From IMG/VR virus record IMGVR_UViG_3300041955_000296, positions 1-42,371 of that record: a stretch of 42,371 nt of DNA; one strand, 5' to 3'. Every line of letters starts with the position of its first letter. Within the stretch, counting starts at the first letter, position 1. The translations under genes and the position numbers were made by a program. Positions 7,587 to 14,293 of the stretch are shown here, piece by piece. Source of the DNA: a virus. The notes under the pieces were generated by a model. That model worked only from the letters and a program-made list of their open reading frames with translations. It did no database searches and had not been told where the DNA came from.

Positions 7587-7834
7587 TTCTCAACTCCCAT
7601 GAGCTGCAACGTAGCCTCATCCTCAGCCTGGAGCTGCCCGAGGATTTTCAGGGCCGTTCCCGGGTCCAGCGAGATAGAGCCGCCCTCGCTCTCATGGCCG
7701 ACAGCAACGAAGTCAAGCCCCACGGTTTTGACGTGCTTGTAGCGCCGGCCCTCCTCGATGATCTTGTATATCCGCTCGATCTCGGTCAGCCGACCGCTGA
7801 CGATCGCGGCGTCTTGTATCTGGGAACGCTTCAT
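7583..7834 (-). CDS. Small helical hypothetical protein
   Basis: The 83-residue protein begins MKRSQIQDAAIVSGRLTEIE and has a helical N-terminus followed by a short beta part and a helix (TALKILGQLQAEDEATLQLM). Its start overlaps the integrase stop as TGATG and its stop overlaps the next start as ATGA, so it is translated with the integrase. No domain is recognised. Small genes beside phage integrases are sometimes excisionases, but no winged-helix signature is visible here. Confidence 0.65.
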   Translation of the reverse strand: MKRSQIQDAAIVSGRLTEIERIYKIIEEGRRYKHVKTVGLDFVAVGHESEGGSISLDPGTALKILGQLQAEDEATLQLMGVEK

Positions 7835-8433
7835 CAGATAAACTCCATGACGGCTCTCTGGGCATCGCTGTCCTGCTCGATGTAGACAGCGGTGCTTTCG
7901 AGAGACTTGTGGCCCATCAGCATTTGCACGTCCCGGATGGTGCCGCCCGCGTCCTCGATGGCGCGCACGGCCCGAGTGGCGAACGTGCGGCGGCCAGAGT
8001 GCGACGAGCAGCCCTCCAGGCCCAGATCGCCGTAGAGGCGCTGAAAGAAGACCACCATGGCGTGCGAGGATAGAAAGGGGTGCGCGGCCCGCTCGCTTTT
8101 GATCACCGGGTCCTCGGGCCGCGCCACGACCTTCAGTTGAAGCGCTGCCAGAGCGTCCTTGGTCTGCTTGTGAAGTGGGAGAATGCGGCCCCCGACCTTG
8201 CCCTTGGTGATCCGGTTGCGGAGGTGGATCGCGTCGTCCAGCGTACCGTCCGGGCGCGTGACCATGCTCCAGGTCAGCTTAGCGATCTCGCATGCGCGGA
8301 GCCCTTGCTTGACGCTGAGCAGGAACGCCACGGTGTCCCGCTCGTGGTGCCGACCGCGTTCCTTGATGGCCCGCAGGACCTTGTTGACCTGCCTGGGCTC
8401 CAGAACCTTCGCTTGCTTACCGACGCCGCTCAT
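7834..8433 (-). CDS. Tyrosine recombinase / integrase, catalytic domain only
   Basis: The 199-residue protein has the tyrosine-recombinase core: Arg in GLRACEIAKL (about residue 46), a Lys in the RITKGKVGGR beta-hairpin, HSGRRTFAT (HxxR), LMGHKS, and the nucleophile Tyr in STAVYIEQ. It would cut and join DNA at an attachment site. It is much shorter than most phage integrases (over 300 residues) and lacks the N-terminal arm- and core-binding domains. ATG 8433 is preferred over 8439 because GAGAGGA is five bases upstream and it overlaps the preceding stop as ATGA. It could instead act as a resolvase. Confidence 0.85.
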   Translation of the reverse strand: MSGVGKQAKVLEPRQVNKVLRAIKERGRHHERDTVAFLLSVKQGLRACEIAKLTWSMVTRPDGTLDDAIHLRNRITKGKVGGRILPLHKQTKDALAALQLKVVARPEDPVIKSERAAHPFLSSHAMVVFFQRLYGDLGLEGCSSHSGRRTFATRAVRAIEDAGGTIRDVQMLMGHKSLESTAVYIEQDSDAQRAVMEFI

Positions 8434-8606
8434 ATCCATCCTCTCACTGCTGCGCGGCCCCTGATCATCGCAATGAGCCGCTTGATGTAGGCGGCATGTT
8501 GAGGGTTTTTCGTCAGTTCGTCAAGCCCTTTTTTCCAGTCGCCCGGGCCGCGGGCATCTAGGAACTTGTCGGCCTCGTGGTACAGCTCCATGGGGCTCAT
8601 GCTCAT
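8430..8606 (-). CDS. Small hypothetical protein
   Basis: The 58-residue protein begins MSMSPMELYHEADKFLDAR and is mostly helical with a basic C-terminus (RLIAMIRGRAAVRGWI). It overlaps its upstream neighbour and the integrase as ATGA at both ends. It has no known domain; its position directly before the integrase makes a role in recombination or its control conceivable but unproven. Confidence 0.6.
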   Translation of the reverse strand: MSMSPMELYHEADKFLDARGPGDWKKGLDELTKNPQHAAYIKRLIAMIRGRAAVRGWI

Positions 8607-8842
8607 TGCTTGATCTCTGAAACGGAAAGGTCTACCTGGCCAAGGATCGCGCGGAATGCTGCAAGGCGCGGCCCCATTCCGTTGCGCCGCATTATGTCGT
8701 AGCGGGCAACGGCCGACGCCGCACGCCACTCCCTATGAGTGCGGTCGCCAGACGCCATCCGCTGCGCCCAGCGACCGACGCAATCCCGCCAAGTCTCGCG
8801 GCTCAGCTTGAAGATCGTGATCTGGTAACGCTTGTACCTCAT
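8603..8842 (-). CDS. Small basic hypothetical protein
   Basis: The 79-residue protein begins MRYKRYQITIFKLSRETWRD. It is basic with many Arg, helical in prediction by eye, and ends DLSVSEIKQ. Both its start and stop overlap neighbours as ATGA. A nucleic-acid-binding role would fit the charge but there is no recognisable motif. Confidence 0.6.
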   Translation of the reverse strand: MRYKRYQITIFKLSRETWRDCVGRWAQRMASGDRTHREWRAASAVARYDIMRRNGMGPRLAAFRAILGQVDLSVSEIKQ

Positions 8843-9069
8843 ACCCTGGGCTCCTGCTTGCCGTACTTAGCGCGCCAGGCGCTATCCAGGGCGCGCCGGA
8901 TCAGTTGCAGGGGGCGAGCCCGCCCCGGCGTTGAGCTATTGCTGCTCCCGCCGGTGCCGCCGCGCTTCGCCTTGTAGACCCCGCCCTCGCCTTGATGCAG
9001 CGGGATCGCTTCCACGAAGTCCATCGCCTTGTGCTCGGGGATGATGTAGATGATCTGTCCCGGCTTCAT
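8839..9069 (-). CDS. Small hypothetical protein
   Basis: The 76-residue protein begins MKPGQIIYIIPEHKAMDFVE, has a Gly/Ser-rich linker (GGTGGSSNSS) and ends in a basic helix (PLQLIRRALDSAWRAKYGK). GAGGAG precedes the start, which sits right after the preceding stop (TGA ATG). The two-part layout suggests a small beta domain joined to a basic helix. The function is unknown. Confidence 0.6.
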   Translation of the reverse strand: MKPGQIIYIIPEHKAMDFVEAIPLHQGEGGVYKAKRGGTGGSSNSSTPGRARPLQLIRRALDSAWRAKYGKQEPRV

Positions 9070-9186
9070 TCACTCCTCCATGGCGCTGTGCGGCAGCGCG
9101 TAGAACAGGTGGACCGCAAGGAAGCGGTGGTAGGCAGTTGGCCGCAAGTGCCGACGCCTGCGAAAGAGGGCGAGGAAGCGCCGCAT
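9070..9186 (-). CDS. Very small basic protein
   Basis: This 38-residue frame begins MRRFLALFRRRRHLRPTAYH and ends HSAMEE. Its ATG overlaps the upstream stop (TGATG), with GGGAGGA shortly upstream, and its stop is immediately followed by the next ATG. The tight coupling on both sides supports a real gene. It is strongly basic at the N-terminus, then hydrophobic, and may be membrane- or nucleic-acid-associated. Confidence 0.5.
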   Translation of the reverse strand: MRRFLALFRRRRHLRPTAYHRFLAVHLFYALPHSAMEE

Positions 9187-9377
9187 CACTCGTCCTCCCG
9201 GTAGCGCCGGTGCCGGCGGATGGCGGCCTGCACCTCGTCGTACTGCTCGTTCCCGAGGTGGAGCCGGCTATGGCGCTCGCCGAGCCCGGCCGCCTCGCTG
9301 GTGCCTACCGCCTTCCGCCAGCGCGTATAAAGCTCGGAGTAGTGGTAGGCGGCCTTGTCGTAGGGCTTTTTACTCAC
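9186..9377 (-). CDS. Small hypothetical protein
   Basis: The 63-residue protein starts at GTG 9377, overlapping the preceding stop as GTGA, with GAGGA just upstream. It begins MSKKPYDKAAYHYSELYTRW and ends in an Arg/His-rich helix (RRHRRYREDE). There is no recognised domain. It belongs to the chain of coupled small genes running from 9850 to 7065. Confidence 0.6.
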   Translation of the reverse strand: MSKKPYDKAAYHYSELYTRWRKAVGTSEAAGLGERHSRLHLGNEQYDEVQAAIRRHRRYREDE

Positions 9378-9850
9378 TCCTCGGGGTCCTCCTCTTCGCG
9401 CTCGGTCTGCTGGTCCGGGGCATCCTCCGGATCGAAATCGACCGCCAAAAAGGGCGGCGTCTTGCGCAGCTCGACCGGCGGCTGAGCGGTGAGCGCCCGG
9501 AGCGAGGCAATCGTGCTTTCCCGCGACGACGAGCCCGCGCGAGCCATCTCGGCGTCGATCTGGGCCGCAAGCTCGGGCACCAAGTTACGCACGAGCTGCT
9601 CGGAGAGCTTCTGTAAAGTGCTTTCGTAAAGCTTGAGCACCTCGCTCGGCATCTCCTCCAGGGGCGGCTCGGCTTTGCAGATCAGGCGCGCCGAGGCGAG
9701 TAGCATGACGATCGCGGAGACGCGGGCACGCACCGCCGGCTGCTCCGGGTCATACATACGCACCAGGATCAGCACCGTCCGAGCAAGCTCCCGGCACAAG
9801 TTAATAGTGGCGTCCAGGTCAGGCGTCATTGAAAAGTCGTTGGCAGGCAT
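9374..9850 (-). CDS. Helical hypothetical protein with acidic tail
   Basis: The 158-residue protein starts at ATG 9850, eight bases after GAGGAG. It is almost wholly helical (LVRNLVPELAAQIDAEMARA) and ends in an acidic tail with EREEEDPEE. It is the first gene of the 9850-7065 set and is read from the promoter at 9942-9970. No domain is recognised. Confidence 0.65.
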   Translation of the reverse strand: MPANDFSMTPDLDATINLCRELARTVLILVRMYDPEQPAVRARVSAIVMLLASARLICKAEPPLEEMPSEVLKLYESTLQKLSEQLVRNLVPELAAQIDAEMARAGSSSRESTIASLRALTAQPPVELRKTPPFLAVDFDPEDAPDQQTEREEEDPEE

Positions 9851-9941
9851 CTTCTGTTCTCCTCAGTTAATGGTCCCCTGCGGCCGGCCGCCTCTCTGAG
9901 GGGGAGACGTTCCCGTTTGACCGGCCGAGGGTCCCGAGTGG

Positions 9942-9970
9942 ATAGTGCACAGTTCCAAGGGCGGTGTCAA
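9942..9970 (-). promoter_or_regulatory. Sigma-70-like promoter for the integrase-region operon
   Basis: Minus-strand TTGACA (9970-9965) and CACTAT (9947-9942) are 17 bases apart. The -35 context CTTGACACCGCC is nearly the same as at the Mom-like gene (11728). The -35 overlaps the end of the upstream ParB gene. An 85-base leader follows, with a GGCGGCCGGCCGC hairpin-prone stretch. Confidence 0.65.
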
Positions 9971-10791
9971 GCAGATTTCCCGGCATGGGTTGTTTCGATC
10001 GCATGGCGGAGTTGGTGGATATCAACCCGTCCCTTCCGGCGCCCTTCGTTGTATTTGTCAGCCCAGAGGCAGGCAGACCATGCGGGAACGTAGCGCTTCA
10101 GAGGTGCCCGGTCCCCGCCGAGCTTCTTCAGCCGGGCGAGCGTGTCTTCCGGAGGATATTCCTTCAGCACGTTCCGGAAAGCCGCCTCGTCCAAGTTTGG
10201 AACGTCTCGCAAGAAATAGGCAACACCTTCGAGCAAGCCACCACCAACAACCTCGTCCGGCCAAACCGCCTTCTTGATCGCGAGAGCGCGGCGAAGATAC
10301 TCCTTACCCGCCCGAAAGATAGTTTTAACGGACTGGATAGAGGCAATGTTCTGGGGGCCGCAATCACGGCCGATAGTCATCCCCAGCTCGTCAAAGACTG
10401 TCTGGATCGCGACAGCCTCCTTGTGCTGCGCCGCTACGGCGGCTTTGAACATGCAGCCGCTATTGACCGCTCTGCGGTTGTGGTTGAGATCGACGAACTT
10501 CTGCGCCTCTTCCGCCACGCTCATAGCAGGAAGCACGATGCAAGGAAGAGGTGCTGTGCGGCCGAGCAAGATGTAGTGGACGTATGCGCGGCCAGCCCCG
10601 TCGATGATGAACCATCTCCTGTCCGAGCGCTGAGTGACAGTGAGAACCCCGAACAGTTGCGGGTCGAAAGTGTCAGCCATTCTCCGCAGCTCAGGCAGCC
10701 GGTCCTTAGGATCGCGCTGATAGCTGGGATCGGTCAAAAAAGTGGAAACGTCAAGGTGCTGCGAAGGAGGAAGGCTATACTTGTTAGGCAT
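9967..10791 (-). CDS. ParB/Srx-domain protein
   Basis: The 274-residue protein begins MPNKYSLPPSQHLDVSTF and has an N-terminal ParB/sulfiredoxin-like domain: 'VSTFLTDPSYQRDPKDR' resembles the entry strand, and RRWFIIDGAGRAYVH (about residues 60-75) is the place of the family's D-G-x-H/R-R motif. Here the usual basic pair is replaced by AGRA. The C-terminal half is helical and unlike the ParB HTH. ATG 10791 is preferred because GGAG is well spaced from it. It has its own strong promoter and lies next to the Mom-like gene, suggesting a DNA-transaction role rather than partition. Confidence 0.7.
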   Translation of the reverse strand: MPNKYSLPPSQHLDVSTFLTDPSYQRDPKDRLPELRRMADTFDPQLFGVLTVTQRSDRRWFIIDGAGRAYVHYILLGRTAPLPCIVLPAMSVAEEAQKFVDLNHNRRAVNSGCMFKAAVAAQHKEAVAIQTVFDELGMTIGRDCGPQNIASIQSVKTIFRAGKEYLRRALAIKKAVWPDEVVGGGLLEGVAYFLRDVPNLDEAAFRNVLKEYPPEDTLARLKKLGGDRAPLKRYVPAWSACLWADKYNEGRRKGRVDIHQLRHAIETTHAGKSA

Positions 10792-10861
10792 GATCATCTC
10801 CGTTGGTTGAGGACTAGGCCAGTGCCACGCTGTCTGTCGCGTACCAACACCGGCGACGCGA

Positions 10862-10891
10862 AGAATACGCGCACCGCGGAGAGGCTGTCAA
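10862..10891 (-). promoter_or_regulatory. Near-consensus promoter for the ParB-domain gene
   Basis: Minus-strand TTGACA (10891-10886) and TATTCT (10867-10862) are 18 bases apart in the gap between the Mom-like gene and the ParB-domain gene. The predicted start near 10855 gives a leader of about 60 bases. This is one of the best sigma-70 matches in the window. Confidence 0.7.
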
Positions 10892-10901
10892 GCGAATTCT
10901 T

Positions 10902-11693
10902 TTAGTGGAGATCGAGGAACCAGCATTCCTTCGGAAGGACAGAGACCGGCTCCAGCTTGAGTGCGGCCCGAGCCTGCTTCATCGTCATAAGCTCCCCGCC
11001 AGGGTGAGCGGCATTCCAGCGCTGCTTGTAGCGGTACGCCACGCGCCGGTGCACGATCGTCCCCGGCTCCGCAATCTCGCAACCCGGCAGAGCCTTCGTG
11101 TGCGACACTGGGCTCCCAAGACCGAAGCACCGGAAGTTCGCTGCGCGGTATATGCCCCCGCCAGCTAAGCTCGCCCATGCTTCCGCCTCGGCCCGGCTAA
11201 CCGGAACACCAGTTTGACCCACGGCCGGGTCCCGGTAGCTCACGATGAAGCGTATCCCATGATCCCGCTTCAACATCTTGTGGCAGATCGACAGGAACTT
11301 AGTCAGCGGGATTAGTGCCTCACCCCTGGCGCCCTTACGGCAGAGCCGCTTCAGCTCAAGACAATTCAACGGGTACAGCACGTGACCCTCGGCATCCCGG
11401 GCATCGAGGGTTAAAACCATCTCTTTCGTCCGCTTCGACCAGGCACGACCGCCATCCATGTTCCCGCCGAGCCCGTAGTCCGCAACAGCGTAAAGCTCGT
11501 CGCCGAGGTAGGCCCCGTAGAAGTAGTTAAGGCCGGTGGGGCACTTCCGGGTATAGTGGAATTCCTTGATGAAGGGCTTCGCGATCTTGTGGGGGATGGA
11601 CTTCACGACGAAGGACTGGAGCGGCCGGGTCGGCTTCGAGCCGCCTTCTCCAGGGGGAACCTGGTATCCTTCACTTAGACGACAGCCGCTCAT
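10902..11693 (-). CDS. Mom-like DNA modification protein (GNAT-fold family)
   Basis: The 263-residue protein has the pattern of the phage Mu Mom family: a FIKEFHYTRKCPTGL segment (HY motif, about residues 42-56), YGAYLGDELYAVADYG, a conserved LNCLELKRLC helix, then FIVSYRDPAVGQ and GGIYRAANFRCFG (about 145-190). Mom modifies adenine to N6-(methylcarbamoyl)adenine in Mu DNA and protects it from restriction. The product of this homologue is not shown by sequence. ATG 11693 gives the longest frame; it is almost exactly at the predicted transcription start, so the message may be leaderless. Confidence 0.78.
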   Translation of the reverse strand: MSGCRLSEGYQVPPGEGGSKPTRPLQSFVVKSIPHKIAKPFIKEFHYTRKCPTGLNYFYGAYLGDELYAVADYGLGGNMDGGRAWSKRTKEMVLTLDARDAEGHVLYPLNCLELKRLCRKGARGEALIPLTKFLSICHKMLKRDHGIRFIVSYRDPAVGQTGVPVSRAEAEAWASLAGGGIYRAANFRCFGLGSPVSHTKALPGCEIAEPGTIVHRRVAYRYKQRWNAAHPGGELMTMKQARAALKLEPVSVLPKECWFLDLH

Positions 11694-11699
11694 GCCGGG

Positions 11700-11728
11700 A
11701 AGGTAGCGTACCGCCGGGGCGGTGTCAA
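11700..11728 (-). promoter_or_regulatory. Promoter abutting the Mom-like gene start
   Basis: Minus-strand TTGACA (11728-11723) and TACCTT (11705-11700) are 17 bases apart, with the extended -35 CTTGACACCGCC shared with 9970. Only six bases separate the -10 from the ATG (11693), so transcription would start at or next to the start codon. No ribosome site is visible upstream of it. Confidence 0.6.
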
Positions 11729-12150
11729 GGAGCCTCGTTTACACAGGCCGGCGCCCACAAAATTGCCTCGCGAGCAGATTACCAAATCGTTGCGATAGTT
11801 TAGGAGTAAAGCACCCGTGGGGGTCTCGGCTAGTAGGCTGCCAGGTTGTCTCAAAATTGAGACAATTCCCGTGCCAGGTTGCATATCCCGCGGTTCTGAG
11901 GCTTATACCGGGTCGCACCCCCTGTTTTCATTAACGAATTCTGTTAGAAGGCAAGGCGGAGGGTGCCGCGCCCGGTCTGTGCACATAACTCGCTTTCAGT
12001 CACAGTGAGATTGAGGCAGATCAACGACTTAGCTCGCGCTGGGCTGCGTCAGGCTAGATGTTGTGCCGCTCGCCCAGAGTGCTTCAGCCCGGAGCTGGCT
12101 GACAGGGGCGACGACCTGCAATATAATGCATGTGCCGAGCGACGCCTGCA
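11729..12150. promoter_or_regulatory. Non-coding region upstream of the Mom-like gene, with a 20-bp dyad
   Basis: This 420-base stretch has no convincing gene. It contains the perfect inverted repeat TTGTCTCAAAATTGAGACAA (11846-11865, nine-base arms around AA) flanked by direct repeats of TGCCAGGTTG (11839-11848 and 11872-11881). That is the form of a regulator binding site for the Mom-like promoter about 120 bases downstream. A minus-strand frame 11884-11690 crosses both the dyad and the promoter, lacks a ribosome site and is not accepted as a gene, although its stop overlaps the Mom-like start. Confidence 0.5.
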
Positions 12151-13008
12151 CTATATGCCACGCTTCAGCTTCTCTAATGCCTCAGAAAATGAGACGTGAT
12201 CTTTCGCCGCCAGCTCGGCCAGCCGGTGTATCTCGACGCCGAACGCTCGCTTTGCGGTCAGCTTCTTGCCTGCGGGCTCGGGCTCCGCGGCCGGCTGTTG
12301 TACCGGTGCATTCTCCAGCTCCGGAACTGTAGTTTCCGCTGGTTCTACAGCAGAGACTTGCGTCGGCACGACATCAATCACTTGTGCCGGCGCAGGCAGC
12401 GCTATCTTGTCCAACAGTGCAATAGCGCGGTTCTGGTATATGTTAACGTCACCCTTAACAGTGACGTTCGTGTTGCCGCTGTGCTGCGTCGCTTTGTCGC
12501 GGCTAAGGCTGCTGTCCGGCGCTCGCAAGGTTTCGATCACAGTCGTCAGGTCTTTAATGGTCTGCGACAACGCCTTCCTGTCTTGCGGCCTCATAGCGAC
12601 GTGCGTCAGCTCGTTGATCTGGACGGAGCGCGCCAGATCGAGAGCCGCGAGCACGTCGATCTGGGCGATCTCGCGCAGCTTCGCAAGAGTTTGATGGTCG
12701 CTCTCGGCGGCCTTCAGATCGTACTCCTGCGCAGCTTCGAGCCATTTCCCATGGCTGCACCAATGGCGAAGACTGCTCTCGCTGACCGGCCCAACAGCGT
12801 CGATTATGGCTTGCCGCACCTTCTCGATGGTGCGACCTGGGCCGTAGTCTATGTAGATGCGCTTGGCCGTGTCCTTCTTCGCGGCGAGGATGGCGCGAAC
12901 CGTGCTCTCCGCAAAGTCGTACTGGTTGGAGTGGGCTTTCTTCTTGCGGCCGCGCTTCTTTACGACCTTGGTGGAAGGCCCGCCACTAGGTTGCTCCGAA
13001 CTGTCCAT
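12151..13008 (-). CDS. HTH protein, possible terminase small subunit
   Basis: The 285-residue protein has a basic N-terminus (VVKKRGRKKKAHSN), a helix-turn-helix near residues 65-95 ending SLRHWCSHGKWLEAAQEYD, a helical middle (QTIKDLTTVIETLRAP) and a Pro/Glu/Val-rich linker before a short C-terminal helix. The HTH followed by 'W...GKW.EAA' is the style of phage small terminases, which recognise packaging sites. The gene is 8 kb from TerL, so the call is tentative; a general DNA-binding regulator is the alternative. CAGGAG precedes ATG 13008, which overlaps the upstream gene by 49 bases. Confidence 0.5.
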   Translation of the reverse strand: MDSSEQPSGGPSTKVVKKRGRKKKAHSNQYDFAESTVRAILAAKKDTAKRIYIDYGPGRTIEKVRQAIIDAVGPVSESSLRHWCSHGKWLEAAQEYDLKAAESDHQTLAKLREIAQIDVLAALDLARSVQINELTHVAMRPQDRKALSQTIKDLTTVIETLRAPDSSLSRDKATQHSGNTNVTVKGDVNIYQNRAIALLDKIALPAPAQVIDVVPTQVSAVEPAETTVPELENAPVQQPAAEPEPAGKKLTAKRAFGVEIHRLAELAAKDHVSFSEALEKLKRGI

Positions 13009-13277
13009 AGCTCTGTCTCCTGAATGGAGTAGTCACGCTGCACCCGCAGCTTGACGGTGGTTGCGCCACGCTCACGCCAGTATCGCGCGACCATGTTAGC
13101 AATTCGGATGGCACCGGTTTTCGTCATGGTCTGCGGAGTGTGCCGGCGCGGCAACCCGGCACCCCTAACCCCTTCACCGCTCTTGATCTCGACGACCTCT
13201 CCGGATGGCTCAGAACCCGGCACGGTCTCTACGTGCTCGGCAATCCCGTCCTTGTTCAACTTCACTCGGTAGCTCAT
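12960..13277 (-). CDS. Hypothetical protein with basic C-terminal half
   Basis: The 105-residue protein starts at ATG 13277 with AGAGGTG five bases upstream. It begins MSYRVKLNKDGIAEHVETVP, and the C-terminal half (IRIANMVARYWRERGATTVK, then a beta-like stretch) is basic. It overlaps the possible small-terminase gene by 49 bases in another frame. No known family is recognised; the overlap and shared unit suggest a related role. Confidence 0.6.
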   Translation of the reverse strand: MSYRVKLNKDGIAEHVETVPGSEPSGEVVEIKSGEGVRGAGLPRRHTPQTMTKTGAIRIANMVARYWRERGATTVKLRVQRDYSIQETELWTVRSNLVAGLPPRS

Positions 13278-13301
13278 GGTTCACCTCTCTTTCGATTGCA
13301 G

Positions 13302-13330
13302 TAAGTATCACTTTTCGGGCCTTTGCGCAA
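13302..13330 (-). promoter_or_regulatory. Promoter for the 13277 gene and possible small terminase
   Basis: Minus-strand TTGCGC (13330-13325) and TACTTA (13307-13302) are 17 bases apart, about 25 bases upstream of the ATG at 13277. The -35 is a weak match. Confidence 0.4.
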
Positions 13331-13523
13331 GTGAATTCGTGCTGGGCAAATCCGTCCGAACGTCTCGTCCTACCCCACTCCTAAACCACGCAGGAAAATA
13401 GACTAGAATTAATACCGTAGTAGTGAAAATAGAATACTTGGTGAGATGGATAGGAGGTCACTAGGACGGGGACGGTAGGACGGTCTAGACAGGCATCACA
13501 CGGCAGCTACCACATCTGGTGTG

Positions 13524-13552
13524 TTGACATGATGCTTGTAGTGTGGTATTGA
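13524..13552 (+). promoter_or_regulatory. Near-consensus promoter for the coiled-coil gene
   Basis: TTGACA (13524-13529) and TATTGA (13547-13552) are 17 bases apart. The predicted start near 13559 gives a leader of about 30 bases with GGAAGGA before the ATG at 13590. A GTGTG-containing dyad overlaps the region just upstream of the -35. Confidence 0.7.
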
Positions 13553-13589
13553 TTAGTCTCACACCCAACCGCGGGAAGGACGAACAGCT

Positions 13590-13919
13590 ATGGCACGGAT
13601 ATCGACGCTAAAACACATTATCGCCATGTCTGGCATGACTGAGGAGGACAAGGCGCAGGTTCAGATGCAGTTAGACACCCAGCGCGATAAGACGAGAGCC
13701 GCGAACGAGCACTACTGGCGCAAGCACGTCTTTGGCCCCGAGATCGAGAAGCTGAAGGCAGATGCTGCGGTTCGTGAAGCTGCGCTCCAGGCGGAGATCG
13801 CGAAGTTAAAGCGCAAGTTCGCTGAAGCGGAATATTATTGGAACAGTGCGGAGGAAGAAAATGGGAAGCTCCACGCCGAAAACGACGAGCTGCGCGCCAA
13901 GCTCGCGATCTTGAGCTAA
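13590..13919 (+). CDS. Small coiled-coil protein
   Basis: The 109-residue protein begins MARISTLKHIIAMSGMTEED and is mostly a charged heptad-type helix from about residue 20 to the end (EIEKLKADAAVREAALQAEI). It has no enzyme motif. It is alone on the plus strand behind a strong promoter with repeats upstream, which suggests a regulated, independently expressed function. Its stop overlaps the convergent lipoprotein gene by a few bases. Confidence 0.75.
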   Translation: MARISTLKHIIAMSGMTEEDKAQVQMQLDTQRDKTRAANEHYWRKHVFGPEIEKLKADAAVREAALQAEIAKLKRKFAEAEYYWNSAEEENGKLHAENDELRAKLAILS

Positions 13920-14050
13920 AACGACCAGGTGAGCGCCGGCTTGGACCGATCGAATGCCGGGTTTGCGCATCCAGCTACCAGCGCAAAGAGCGCGAGCAGG
14001 CCCAAGATGACGATGATGGTCGCGAGACCCTTCCGATTTCCGCTATTCAC
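13916..14050 (-). CDS. Small predicted lipoprotein
   Basis: The 44-residue protein starts at GTG 14050, overlapping the preceding stop as GTGA, with GGAGGT six bases upstream. It has a basic N-terminus (NSGNRKG), a hydrophobic segment and a lipobox (FALVAGC, Cys near residue 25), followed by a short tail NPAFDRSKPALTWSF. It would be exported and lipid-anchored. Size and pairing with another membrane gene recall small Rz1-like proteins, but a full Rz/Rz1 pair lies at 31496-31853, so the role is open. Confidence 0.6.
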   Translation of the reverse strand: MNSGNRKGLATIIVILGLLALFALVAGCANPAFDRSKPALTWSF

Positions 14051-14199
14051 TTCCGACCTCCCATTATGTCGTGCATAAGCCATAGTAGCCCGAGCCCGGC
14101 AAAAAGCAAGATCAAAATGGCGGTGGCGAGCGCCACCCAGTCGCCGCGGGTAATGCCGGTGCAGATTGCGCCCAGAGCAACGGCATCGCAAGCATCCAT
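14047..14199 (-). CDS. Small membrane protein
   Basis: The 50-residue protein begins MDACDAVALGAICTGITRGD and has one strong transmembrane segment (WVALATAILILLFAGLGLLW) followed by a short tail ending GGRK. GGAGGG lies ten bases upstream of the ATG. It is coupled to the lipoprotein gene downstream. The function is unknown. Confidence 0.6.
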   Translation of the reverse strand: MDACDAVALGAICTGITRGDWVALATAILILLFAGLGLLWLMHDIMGGRK

Positions 14200-14293
14200 G
14201 GCTTAGCACCCTCCGCTATGGTGGTCTACTCACGAAATGTTTAATAATTTATGATACACAGGGGCGTGGCACGCTTCCACACGGACGACGACT

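Larger units (their letters stand above)
13278..13589. promoter_or_regulatory. Divergent regulatory region with repeats
   Basis: This 312-base gene-free stretch separates divergent genes and is AT-rich in part (13380-13440). It has promoters on both strands (13302-13330 and 13524-13552). GGACGG occurs three times within 20 bases (13464-13483), and CGTCCTACC near 13368 is the inverse of GGTAGGACG near 13475. A GTGTG/CACAC imperfect dyad lies just before the plus-strand -35. These look like operator or origin-type repeats; no function is shown. Confidence 0.45.

Noticed and set aside
11690-11884. A 64-residue minus-strand frame whose stop overlaps the Mom-like start as ATGA
   Set aside because: It has no ribosome site, runs through a good promoter and a 20-bp dyad, and its protein has no sensible pattern. 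Only the overlap speaks for it.
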